Assembly (NCBI RefSeq): GCF_000380245.2
Contig: NZ_HG428741.1
Location: 2,033,560 to 2,061,057, forward strand
Origin: Bacillus massiliigorillae
GTDB lineage: Bacteria > Bacillota > Bacilli > Bacillales > DSM-1321
Direction: 5' to 3'
DNA length: 27,498 nt
Shown here: piece after piece, positions 8,437 to 15,853 of the stretch
Position numbering within the stretch: position 1 is the stretch's first letter
Layout: each line of letters begins with the position of its first letter
Notes under the pieces: model-generated
Told to the model about the DNA's origin: nothing
What the model saw: the letters and a program-made list of their open reading frames with translations, nothing else
The model's database searches: none
Made by a program: the position numbers and the translations under genes

Positions 8437-9116
8437 ATTATCATGTATCCTTGTGCTTTTTTTGTTATAATCCAATCGATAATTCCTATCTGCTCAAGCT
8501 TCTTTCTTAGGCGATTCATATTAACGGTCAATGTATTTTCACTAATAAACTCATCGGTATCCCATAATTCTTCAATGATTTTTTCTCTTTTTACGATTGT
8601 TCCTTGTTTTTTTAATAAAATATGTAGAATCTTAAATTCATTTTTCGTTAATTCTAGCTGTTCCTGCTTATAATAAATCTTTCCTTTTGCCATATGTAAT
8701 ATCACATCGCCACACTGAATGACGTCAAGCGAAACGTCCGTATTATACGAGTACGTTCTTCTTAGGATAGCTTGTACTTTTGCCACTAAAACCTGAGGAG
8801 AAAAAGGCTTAGTCAAATAATCATCTCCTCCTACATTCACCGACAGGATTAAATCCATATCACTATCTCTAGAGGATATAAAAAGAATCGGCACCTTTAA
8901 AAACTTTCGTATATTCTGACACCAATAAAAACCGTCAAATGACGGTAAATTAACATCCATAAGAATTAGCCTCGGATGAGCCTCAAGTACTTCTTTTGTA
9001 ATATGTTCAAAATCATTCACTTCTGTTACTTGATATCCCCATTTCGTTAAAGCAATAGAAATTTCTCTACATAACGCTTGATCATCTTCTATAATGAATA
9101 CGTCTACATTACTCAA
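8433..9116 (-). CDS. BceR-like OmpR-family response regulator
   Basis: The receiver domain has the acidic pair in IIEDD, phospho-acceptor Asp54 in LMDVNLP and Lys in LTKPFSP. It is followed by a winged-helix DNA-binding domain (LTKNEFKIL, NTLTVNMNRLRKKL). The frame is open back to 9242, but the 42 extra codons lack homology to receivers. I therefore place the start at TTG 9116 (227 residues), 10 nt after AAAGGA; TTG 9122 is an alternative at 4 nt. It is cotranscribed with the kinase (4-nt overlap) and should bind the TGACA-N4-TGTAA site upstream of the transporter genes. Confidence 0.9.
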   Translation of the reverse strand: MSNVDVFIIEDDQALCREISIALTKWGYQVTEVNDFEHITKEVLEAHPRLILMDVNLPSFDGFYWCQNIRKFLKVPILFISSRDSDMDLILSVNVGGDDYLTKPFSPQVLVAKVQAILRRTYSYNTDVSLDVIQCGDVILHMAKGKIYYKQEQLELTKNEFKILHILLKKQGTIVKREKIIEELWDTDEFISENTLTVNMNRLRKKLEQIGIIDWIITKKAQGYMII

Positions 9117-9162
9117 GTTCAACCATTCCTTTTTAATATATTTATGTATATTATCCATATAA

Positions 9163-9185
9163 TTGTACATCGTCCAGACGTACAA
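9163..9185. promoter_or_regulatory. Dyad upstream of the regulator gene
   Basis: TTGTACATC and GACGTACAA are 9-bp arms with one mismatch and a 5-bp spacer, centred about 58 bp upstream of the TTG start. Position and symmetry suggest an operator for the two-component operon. It does not fit the TNACA-N4-TGTAA site. Confidence 0.4.
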
Positions 9186-9310
9186 CTCTATAAGAATAAA
9201 AACGAAAAAGTATGAATTAAGAGCGTGCCGCCATACAACCATTACAGCTTTTCTTTGTTAAAACAATGTAGCAATAATAGTGGTGATAAAATGAAAAAAA
9301 CATAAAAAGA

Positions 9311-9340
9311 AGGCGTATCAATCAAAGTGTTGATACGCCT
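9311..9340 (-). terminator. Intrinsic terminator of the ycgR-ycgQ operon
   Basis: A 10-bp perfect GC-containing stem, AGGCGTATCA (9311-9320) with TGATACGCCT (9331-9340), is followed on the minus strand by TCTTTTTATG. It lies about 100 bp after the stop codon at 9442. Confidence 0.85.
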
Positions 9341-9441
9341 CAAAACTACATTATTAAACAGCATTCGCCATTGTGCATTCCACTTTATACTTCTTTAATT
9401 ATTTTAAATTCAGTGTTACATATTATAGTTAGGCAGTTTAC

Positions 9442-10275
9442 TTAATACATGCGATATGTATATGGATCTTGCGGTTGTTGAATTCTCTCCCAATCTTTTA
9501 CGATTAAATAAGGAATTTTTGCTTGAAACGGTTGATAATAAATCGTAGACAATGTCCCATTTACCTTAATCCATTCATCGTCTTGAAAATCCATATCCTC
9601 TGGAAACTCAACTAACATGCCAAATGCTCCCGAGTCTGCGATGCAATGAATAATACCGAAGCGAAGCACAAATAGCTGACGTTTATTCAAACTTTCTCCA
9701 TTAAATGTAAATCCCTTAAATTCAACTGTTTTGTTTAAGAATTCTCCAGGAAAATTATATATTGTCTCCATGCCTTTTAAATAGTTTTTATCATTCAAAA
9801 TAACGCTATCGTCTGAAGAAAATATCTTCAATTCTTTTTCCATTAATTCATCATAACCTTCTTTACCATAATACACACTCGTATCTGGTCGTAAATATTG
9901 GGTTTGAGCATAAGGGTCTGATTCTGAAAGTGAATCAATAGCTTGAAATGAAAAACCTTTTGATTTAACAATCGTTGAATCAAGAGTAGCAATTGGAAGG
10001 AACAATCCTGTTGCTAAAGGAAAAATAAATATACCGTAATGAAGCATTTTTCGAAAGAACGATTTCTCCTTTTCGTGTGTATGATCACAGCAATGTTCAT
10101 CTTCCGTATTCCTTGCCACATTAAATATTTGTACAATTGTCAAAACAGCAAAGATAATTATTGCAATATATGAAATATATTCATATTTCATATTTATATA
10201 CTTCGATAGATCCCCTGACGTATGAAGATTATAAAAGAAGTATGTAAAAATCATTAAAATGATTGCACGAAACAT
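9442..10275 (-). CDS. ycgQ: YcgQ-like membrane protein (TIGR03943 / DUF1980 family)
   Basis: This 277-residue protein has helices at about 4-20 and 33-53, a His/Cys-rich cytoplasmic loop (HCCDHTHEKEK, 61-71) and a third helix at about 79-97. A C-terminal extracellular domain resembles the TIGR03943 family, which is typically encoded next to a YcgR/YraQ-type permease. Length is close to B. subtilis YcgQ (about 285 residues). ATG at 10275 follows AGAGGTG and lies 15 nt after the permease gene, so the two form an operon. The His/Cys loop suggests metal binding. The substrate of the pair is unknown. Confidence 0.82.
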   Translation of the reverse strand: MFRAIILMIFTYFFYNLHTSGDLSKYINMKYEYISYIAIIIFAVLTIVQIFNVARNTEDEHCCDHTHEKEKSFFRKMLHYGIFIFPLATGLFLPIATLDSTIVKSKGFSFQAIDSLSESDPYAQTQYLRPDTSVYYGKEGYDELMEKELKIFSSDDSVILNDKNYLKGMETIYNFPGEFLNKTVEFKGFTFNGESLNKRQLFVLRFGIIHCIADSGAFGMLVEFPEDMDFQDDEWIKVNGTLSTIYYQPFQAKIPYLIVKDWERIQQPQDPYTYRMY

Positions 10276-10290
10276 TGAATCACCTCTTCT

Positions 10291-11163
10291 CTAAATTAAT
10301 AATGAACCTATAAATACAAATAAAGTAATATAGCCAATTAATATTGCTACAAATCTTTTATTAAATACACTTAACATCATAAGCATATTTTTTATATCTA
10401 CCATTGGTCCATAAACGAGAAACGCAACTAATGCTCCCGTACTAAAAGTTCCTCTAAACGAAGATGCGATAAATGCATCTGCTTCTGAACATAAAGACAA
10501 AACAAAAGCTAGACCCATCATGACTAATGAAGATGACTGATCTGTTTGTCCAATTTCTAATAATGTGGATGTTTTCAAGTATGTTTGCATAGCAGCAGCT
10601 ATGAAAGCACCAATTATTAAATACTTACCAACAGAAAAAAATTCATCTACTGCATGGCGAAGCATCCCTACCAGCTTTTGCATAAATGTTTGTGCGCTTG
10701 GATGATGACAATGTGGATGTGCTGCTTGCTTTAGCAGCTCGTTACCTTTGAAATGGATGGAAATAAGAATACCAATAATTAAAGCTATAATTAAGGCTAA
10801 ACCGCCTCGATACCAAACCATATCCCACTGGTTTCCAAATGCAATAAATGTAGAAAATAATACAACAGGATTAATAATTGGCCCTGTTAACATAAAAGCA
10901 ATTGCTGTATGTAAAGGTACACCCTTTAATAGTAATCTACGAACAATAGGGACAATTCCACACTCACAAGCTGGAAAGATAGCACCCACTAAAGCTCCAT
11001 ATAGTACAGCTAGAAAACGGTTCTTCGGTACAACCTTTGCTACCATTTCTTCACTGACAAACATTTGAATAAATCCTGCAATAAAAACTCCTATTAATAC
11101 AAACGGAATAGCTTCTATTAAAATACTAATAAATATTGTATTTAACTGTAAAAACGAATTCAA
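10291..11163 (-). CDS. ycgR: YcgR-like permease (DUF318 / ArsP-related)
   Basis: A 290-residue polytopic permease with about eight helices in two inverted halves. Family motifs are PACECG (Cys66 and Cys68) in the first half and LCSEADAFIASS in the second. The cytoplasmic linker carries HPHCHH (149-154), a likely metal-binding cluster that matches the His/Cys loop of the partner protein. Relatives include ArsP, which exports organoarsenicals, but the YcgR group has no settled substrate. The start is TTG at 11163, about 5 nt after GGGAGG; no ATG is placed as well. The upstream 270 bp hold a possible TATGAT -10 at about 11214 and a terminator at 11371-11407. Confidence 0.82.
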   Translation of the reverse strand: MNSFLQLNTIFISILIEAIPFVLIGVFIAGFIQMFVSEEMVAKVVPKNRFLAVLYGALVGAIFPACECGIVPIVRRLLLKGVPLHTAIAFMLTGPIINPVVLFSTFIAFGNQWDMVWYRGGLALIIALIIGILISIHFKGNELLKQAAHPHCHHPSAQTFMQKLVGMLRHAVDEFFSVGKYLIIGAFIAAAMQTYLKTSTLLEIGQTDQSSSLVMMGLAFVLSLCSEADAFIASSFRGTFSTGALVAFLVYGPMVDIKNMLMMLSVFNKRFVAILIGYITLFVFIGSLLI

Positions 11164-11370
11164 ATGGTACCTCCCTTTCTATCATTAAACAACCATTTTC
11201 AAATCCAAATTACATCATACACTAATAATTGCTATAAGAGACCTAACAAATTTTGATAAAAAATAAGATTTTAATTTATTCTCTTGTCTTGTTTATCTAT
11301 ATAAAGAATACTTCGGATTCACACTCTATTTCCCTATAATACTTATAATACGTCACTCTATTCTTACAAT

Positions 11371-11407
11371 AAAAAATGGGTGAATGAATGAAATTCTCCC
11401 ATTTTAT
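11371..11407 (-). terminator. Intrinsic terminator downstream of the riboswitch transcript
   Basis: AAAATGGG pairs with CCCATTTT, extended by GAAT/ATTC past one mismatch. On the minus strand it leads into TTTTTTATTG. It lies 31 bp after the stop of the 43-codon ORF and before the TTG start of the permease gene. Transcripts from the glycine riboswitch should therefore end here. Confidence 0.7.
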
Positions 11408-11437
11408 AAAACGAGTTCTATATCTTAAAATAACTAT

Positions 11438-11569
11438 TTAACCTACTTGAATAGAACAGGCGCTAGCAGAAAAGCTCTCGCCAGTAATAAAACGAAAGTC
11501 ATCTGAATAATCAATTTGTGTCTCAATATCTAAGTACTTCTTAGTGAACTGATCAATATTTCTGCACAT
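11438..11569 (-). CDS. Small ORF downstream of the glycine riboswitch, doubtful
   Basis: The only open frame between the riboswitch terminator and the next terminator is 43 codons (MCRNIDQFTKKYLD at the start, SASACSIQVG at the end). The ATG abuts the T run of the riboswitch terminator and has no ribosome site. The frame is open further upstream to an ATG at 11641, but that lies inside the aptamer. It may be the 3' remnant of a deleted riboswitch-controlled gene or chance. A second frame in the same stretch encodes a very hydrophobic stretch beginning MTFVLLLARAF. I do not recognise either. Confidence 0.25.
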   Translation of the reverse strand: MCRNIDQFTKKYLDIETQIDYSDDFRFITGESFSASACSIQVG

Positions 11570-11616
11570 AAAAAAAGGACAGTGAAAGGTCTTTATGTCC
11601 TTCTCTGTCCTTTTTA
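11569..11616 (-). terminator. Riboswitch expression-platform terminator
   Basis: AAAAAGGACAG (about 11605-11615) pairs with CTGTCCTTTTT (11571-11582) around an inner AAGG/CCTT stem. A 7-T run (complement of 11570-11576) ends the hairpin. It directly follows the CTCTCAGG sequence that closes the second aptamer, the usual arrangement in Bacillus glycine riboswitches. Confidence 0.85.
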
Positions 11617-11785
11617 CCTGAGAGTTTAACTCTAATTTCAAAAGAGTATTCCCCTTTGGTGGCGTTCATGACGCACTCTCCAGAGTTGCGTCCAATTGCG
11701 GTTCGTTTACCTGAGAGATTAGTTCCAAGGCTTTTATGGAACTTGCTCTTTCGGTGGCTACAATATGCACTCTCCCACAATCATC
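11570..11785 (-). promoter_or_regulatory. Tandem glycine riboswitch (gcvT type)
   Basis: The minus strand shows two consecutive glycine aptamers. The first (about 11782-11705) has GGGAGAGTGC, the conserved core GCCACCGAAAGAGCAAG and the closing CTCTCAGGTAAACG. The second (about 11697-11612) has CTGGAGAGTGCG, GCCACCAAAGGGG and CTCTCAGGTAAAAAGGACAG. An intrinsic terminator follows. In the gcvT class, glycine binding prevents termination and turns on glycine cleavage or glycine transport genes. Here the expected gene is absent: a doubtful 43-codon ORF and a second terminator come next, then ycgR. The promoter is not clear in the AT-rich 11786-11851 stretch. Confidence 0.92.
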
Positions 11786-11851
11786 ATCCGCTATATTTTT
11801 ATTTATAATAGTAAAAATATTCAGAAATATAAATAAAAGTTACCAGTTATT

Positions 11852-13243
11852 TTATAATAGTATAAACCAAATACTAAAAGTAAAAAAAGATTGCTTAAGT
11901 GTTACTTCATACTTCAATTCATTTTTCTCTAATATGCTAGCAACAATGGACAATCCCAAACCTGTCCCAGAAATTTCTTTATTTCTCGATTCTTCTACAA
12001 CATAAAATGCATCCAAAATATACGGAAGATGCTCTTGCTTTAATTGTGTTGTTTTATTACTTATAGAAAACTTCATTTTGTTCTTTTCTTCACATGTTAG
12101 TGTTATTTCCAAATACTCTTCTTCACCATACTTAATAGCATTGCTTATTAAATTATTAAAGATAATCTCCATCTGACTAGGGTCTTCTTTAATTATGGAA
12201 TACTGTATAACATCTATGTTTTGCTTCACTTGAATGTTCTTATTTTTTAATGAAATTTTATATTGTGCTAAAACTTTTTGAAGTAGCTGAGTTAATTCAA
12301 AACGCTCTTTTCTTACTTTTAATTCATGTACTTTAGATAATTTTATTAAATAATCTACCATTTCTGATGTGTATTTTACCTGCTCTAAAATGACATCTGT
12401 ATATGTTCCGTCATCAAGCTCATCTTTAATACCAATAGTATATGCCTGTATTAAAGATAATGGAGTTTTTACTTCATGAGAAATACTCGAAATTAATGTA
12501 TTTAAGCTGTGGTTTTTCTTTTCTAATTGTGAATGAGCACTTTTTAATCGTTCACTCATATCGTTAATACTATGAGACAACTCTTCAATTTCATCTCCTG
12601 AGTTAATCTCAACTTTTTTAAATTGTAAATTTGCGATATCCTTTGAAACATTTTTTAACTTTTCTAAAGGGGTGATGATTCTTTTTGAGAAAACAGCGAC
12701 TAATAGTAAACTGATAATAATGCCAAATAAAACAGAATAAAAATATAATTGATTAACTATTTTTAACGCATCTGTATTATGAACAACTACTGTTCCTAAT
12801 AAAATGATATGATTTTCCTGCTCATATAATACTGTTAAAAGGCTTGACTTTAACTTACCTTGATTAAATAGCAGCCTAACTGTTTTTCCTTCTTTGATTT
12901 TTTCCAATGAATCTTCGGTAATCCAAAACTTATTTAAAACAATTTTATCTTTATACAAGGCAAATTGAATTTTTTCATTGATTGTATTCATATTTCCGCT
13001 CTTATCAATGCTCACAATCGTAACATTATTATCGTTTTCAATTTTATTCTCTACTTCATTCAGTTGTTGAAGCGTTAAATCATCTATCTCTTCATAAATT
13101 GTAGTGAGCTTCTTTTTCATCTTATATAAATAATAATCAGAAGAGAAATAATTATTTAACAAGAACGATACACCAAATACAACGAACATTATAACACTAA
13201 CGATCAATAATAATTTTTTACTAATTTTGTTCATCTTTATCAT
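11852..13243 (-). CDS. Membrane sensor histidine kinase (VanS-like architecture)
   Basis: This 463-residue kinase has helices at about 9-30 and 166-186 flanking a roughly 130-residue extracellular sensor domain. A HAMP linker (about 187-238), HisKA with His256 in SSISHEVKTP and an HATPase domain follow. The N box is NLISNAIKYG and the G2 box GTGLGLSIV. The usual DxGxG of the G1 box is replaced by SISNKTTQL, a substitution also seen in some VanS-type kinases. ATG at 13243 overlaps the end of the regulator gene by 23 bp; an in-frame ATG three codons later is a possible alternative. The ligand is unknown. The gene ends about 67 bp upstream of the glycine riboswitch. Confidence 0.88.
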   Translation of the reverse strand: MIKMNKISKKLLLIVSVIMFVVFGVSFLLNNYFSSDYYLYKMKKKLTTIYEEIDDLTLQQLNEVENKIENDNNVTIVSIDKSGNMNTINEKIQFALYKDKIVLNKFWITEDSLEKIKEGKTVRLLFNQGKLKSSLLTVLYEQENHIILLGTVVVHNTDALKIVNQLYFYSVLFGIIISLLLVAVFSKRIITPLEKLKNVSKDIANLQFKKVEINSGDEIEELSHSINDMSERLKSAHSQLEKKNHSLNTLISSISHEVKTPLSLIQAYTIGIKDELDDGTYTDVILEQVKYTSEMVDYLIKLSKVHELKVRKERFELTQLLQKVLAQYKISLKNKNIQVKQNIDVIQYSIIKEDPSQMEIIFNNLISNAIKYGEEEYLEITLTCEEKNKMKFSISNKTTQLKQEHLPYILDAFYVVEESRNKEISGTGLGLSIVASILEKNELKYEVTLKQSFFTFSIWFILL

Positions 13244-13874
13244 TAAAACGATACCCCATTCCTCTATGGGTGATGATGTGATCAGCTCCTATTTTGTCAC
13301 GCAATCTATTAATATGCGTATCGACCGTGCGTTCTTCACCGAGGTAATCCAAACCCCAAACCATGGATAATAAAGCATTTCTCGATAGTACTTGCCCTTT
13401 GTTTTCGTATAAAAACTTCAATAAATCAAATTCTTTTTTAGAAAGTAATACTTCATCTCCACCTCGAAAAACATTCTTGCTTTGTAAATCAATTTTCAAA
13501 TTTCTTATTTCAACTATTTTTTCTATCCCTAACATTTTTTTTATCCTTAATATTAAAATACGAGGATCAAATGGTTTTCGAATATATTCATCTGCACCAA
13601 TATCTAATGCAGCAAATTCATCATCATGCGATGTTTTTGCTGTTAACATAACGACTTTCGCTAAACTCACCTTTTTTATTTCTCGACAAACCTCTATACC
13701 GCTTAGCTTCGGCATCATCCAATCTAATACTGCTATATCTATTTTTCTCGAATAGAAAATTTCAAGCGCTTCCTCTCCATCATAAGCAACACTTACTTGA
13801 AAACCTTCTTTTTCAAAATAAGTTTTTAAAATATTCGCCATATGTTTTTCATCATCAGCAATTAATATGTTCAC
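13221..13874 (-). CDS. OmpR-family response regulator
   Basis: A receiver domain with the acidic pair in IADDE, phospho-acceptor Asp51 in VLDWMMP and Lys in IRKPFDP is joined to a winged-helix DNA-binding domain (LSKKEFDLLKFL, RTVDTHINRLRDKIG, GMGYRF). The frame opens at TTG 13883, but that codon is only one base from GGAG. GTG at 13874, 10 nt after AAAGGAG, gives a normal 217-residue protein starting MNILIADDE, so I use that. It is the partner of the overlapping kinase gene. Target genes cannot be told from the sequence. Confidence 0.9.
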   Translation of the reverse strand: MNILIADDEKHMANILKTYFEKEGFQVSVAYDGEEALEIFYSRKIDIAVLDWMMPKLSGIEVCREIKKVSLAKVVMLTAKTSHDDEFAALDIGADEYIRKPFDPRILILRIKKMLGIEKIVEIRNLKIDLQSKNVFRGGDEVLLSKKEFDLLKFLYENKGQVLSRNALLSMVWGLDYLGEERTVDTHINRLRDKIGADHIITHRGMGYRFNDKDEQN

Positions 13875-13930
13875 TAAGTACAAACTCCTTTTGTTTTAGA
13901 AATAAACATTTACTTTAATTACTGAAGAAA

Positions 13931-13960
13931 AAAAGTGAAATCCTTATAAGTAGGTTTCAC
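13931..13960 (-). terminator. Intrinsic terminator of the 14056-14385 fragment
   Basis: GTGAAA-T-CCT and AGG-T-TTCAC pair around a short loop and on the minus strand run into CTTTTTTTCTTC. It lies about 95 bp after the stop at 14056 and upstream of the response-regulator gene. Confidence 0.65.
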
Positions 13961-14055
13961 CTTTCTTCTTCACATTATTACTCCGACTTAATACTTTTTC
14001 CTTTTATCATTTGTTATTTTACAATTCATTTTAAATGCTATTTGTTACAACCATG

Positions 14056-14385
14056 TCACAAAGAAGAAAACAATGAGAATGACATACTCATTGTTTTCTT
14101 CTTGTATATATAACTATTAACTAGTAGCCTATAAAACATGTTTATTGTCACTAAGTTAATTAGTATCGTACCAATTGACATCGATAATTGATACGTTGGT
14201 TCCGCTGTTGTGCTAATTGTATCCCTGATTTTCGTTTCCATTAGAGCTAGCATACTCGTTGTAATAAATACACTTATTGGAACAGTAAGAACTCCAGACA
14301 TCATACCTAATGCCAAATTTTTATGGTCACGTTTTTGAAACATTGCTAGTGCTACTGGAATCGTAAAAATAATATATAGATAACT
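14056..14385 (-). pseudogene. Truncated small membrane protein, start missing
   Basis: The first ATG (14343) gives 95 residues with two helices (about 10-33 and 52-72). The same frame is open upstream to a stop at 14386-14388, and those 14 codons (YLYIIFTIPVALA within them) spell a hydrophobic helix that runs into the ATG. They contain no ATG, GTG or TTG, and no ribosome site precedes the ATG at 14343. The 5' end therefore appears to be lost. The family is not recognised; it has a loose resemblance to small two-helix DUF2798-type proteins. A terminator follows it downstream. Confidence 0.5.
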
Positions 14386-14625
14386 TCAACTTTTGATCAA
14401 TCGTTATTTTTATAAATATTTCTTATGAAAAATTAAATATTCTATGCAAAAACGCATATCATTAGATAAATTGAACGATTCTATCATTTCTATATCTTGA
14501 TTATTAGAGAAATATATGTAATAAGTATTACAAAGGGTAAAATAGAATAATTTAACATTTAATCTATTCGATATAAAAGTACCCTTTACTAGAACACTTT
14601 TAACGACAATGAAAGAAGGCTTATT

Positions 14626-15762
14626 ATGATACGTACCATATTAGTCGATGACGAAAAACTAGCACTTGATCTTATGGAGAAAAAATTAAATAAAATTGGA
14701 GACATTGAGATTGTAGGAAAGTTTTCAAATCCCGAATTAGTTATTCAGGAGATGAAAACCCTCGACTTTCAAGTTGCATTTTTAGATATTGAAATGACAG
14801 GAATAAGTGGATTAGATTTAGCAGAAATTATTCAAGAATGGAAGAGTGATATTCAAATTGTGTTTGTAACTGCTTATCGTGACTATGCCATCCAAGCCTT
14901 TGAGTTGAATTCTATCGACTATTTATTGAAGCCAGTATTAGAAAGTAGGCTCTTAAAAACAATCAATAGAGTACAAGAGAAATTAGAACTGAATAAAGAA
15001 AAAATCACTGTTCAAACTAGCATAGAGCCTTCAGCATTAGAACTTCTCTGTTTTAACGAGTTCATTGTCTATAACAATAAACAACCTGTTAAATGGAAAA
15101 CTGCTAAAGTAAAAGAGCTATTCGCTTTTTTTATCACTCATATTGGAACATATATCAATCGTGATTCTATCATTAATCAACTTTGGCCAGACTATGATTA
15201 TAAGAAAGCAAAAATCCAGCTTCATACATGCATTTCACATTTACGAAAAACCCTAGATTCACTAGGATACGAGCAGGCACTTACTTATTCAAATCAAAGC
15301 TATTCTTTAAACTTAACAAATTTTTATTGTGATGCACTTGAATTAGAGCATGCTTTTCGAATACATACAAACATAAATAAAGAAAATATAACTCTATTAG
15401 AAGACACTATACAAACATATGTAGGAGAATATATGGAAACTAATGAATATGAATGGGCAAATGCAAAAGCACAAGCACTATCACAACAATTATTTCATAT
15501 ACTTCAAAAAGTGATAGATTACTATACAAAATATGGTCTGCAAAATAAAAAGCAACAATATTTACAGATGTTACTGAAATATAATCCATATTCTGAGAGC
15601 ACACTCCAACAACTCATGCTACATTATATCGAAATTGGTAATAGAGGGGATGCTGTGAAAGCTTACATTGAATTTGCTGAACTATTACAGCAAGATTTGG
15701 ATATCGAACCCGATAAAACTACAAAAAAATTGTACCAATCCATATGTGAAGGTAATTTGTAA
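14626..15762 (+). CDS. SARP-like response regulator (receiver, DNA-binding and BTAD domains)
   Basis: This 378-residue protein has three parts. Residues 1-120 are a LytR/AlgR-like receiver with Asp8/Asp9, phospho-acceptor Asp54 in FLDIEMTG and Lys102 in YLLKPV. Residues about 145-235 are a winged-helix domain (NRDSIINQLWPDYD, then HTCISHLRKTL). Residues about 236-375 are a helical bacterial transcriptional activator (BTAD) domain ending DLDIEPDKTT. Such fusions are SARP-like activators. ATG at 14626 follows AGAAGG. It converges on the gene for a hybrid sensor whose C-terminal kinase is of LytS type, the class that normally pairs with LytR-like receivers, so that sensor is its probable partner. 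The 282 bp upstream are AT-rich, with no clear promoter. Confidence 0.88.
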   Translation: MIRTILVDDEKLALDLMEKKLNKIGDIEIVGKFSNPELVIQEMKTLDFQVAFLDIEMTGISGLDLAEIIQEWKSDIQIVFVTAYRDYAIQAFELNSIDYLLKPVLESRLLKTINRVQEKLELNKEKITVQTSIEPSALELLCFNEFIVYNNKQPVKWKTAKVKELFAFFITHIGTYINRDSIINQLWPDYDYKKAKIQLHTCISHLRKTLDSLGYEQALTYSNQSYSLNLTNFYCDALELEHAFRIHTNINKENITLLEDTIQTYVGEYMETNEYEWANAKAQALSQQLFHILQKVIDYYTKYGLQNKKQQYLQMLLKYNPYSESTLQQLMLHYIEIGNRGDAVKAYIEFAELLQQDLDIEPDKTTKKLYQSICEGNL

Positions 15763-15772
15763 ATCAACAAGT

Positions 15773-15818
15773 AAAAGGCGTCTCTAAAGGGATTTTAATA
15801 CCTTTAGAGACGCCTTTT
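15773..15818. terminator. Bidirectional intrinsic terminator between convergent genes
   Basis: An 18-bp perfect stem (15773-15790 with 15801-15818), with A and T runs at its ends, lies 11 bp after the rightward gene. It is 36 bp before the stop of the leftward sensor gene. It should serve both. Confidence 0.92.
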
Positions 15819-15853
15819 ACGCTTTACTGTCAAACAATATCAATTTACACTCT

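Noticed and set aside
8437..8475. TTG start of the BceS-like kinase at 8475
   Set aside because: The ATG at 8434-8436 overlaps the regulator stop codon (ATGA) and fits family length; the TTG lies inside the upstream gene.
9117..9242. N-terminal extension of the BceR-like regulator from ATG 9242
   Set aside because: It adds 42 hydrophobic residues with no receiver homology and spans the 9163-9185 dyad; TTG 9116 with AAAGGA gives the normal length.
10748..11068. 106-codon plus-strand ORF
   Set aside because: Shadow of the YcgR-like permease gene.
11553..11780. 75-codon ORF on the minus strand
   Set aside because: It lies wholly inside the glycine riboswitch and its terminator; the conserved bases are explained by RNA structure.
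11736..12005. 89-codon plus-strand ORF
   Set aside because: Antisense to the end of the kinase gene and the riboswitch; no ribosome site or family features.
13363..13755. 130-codon plus-strand ORF
   Set aside because: Shadow frame opposite a response regulator with clear motifs.
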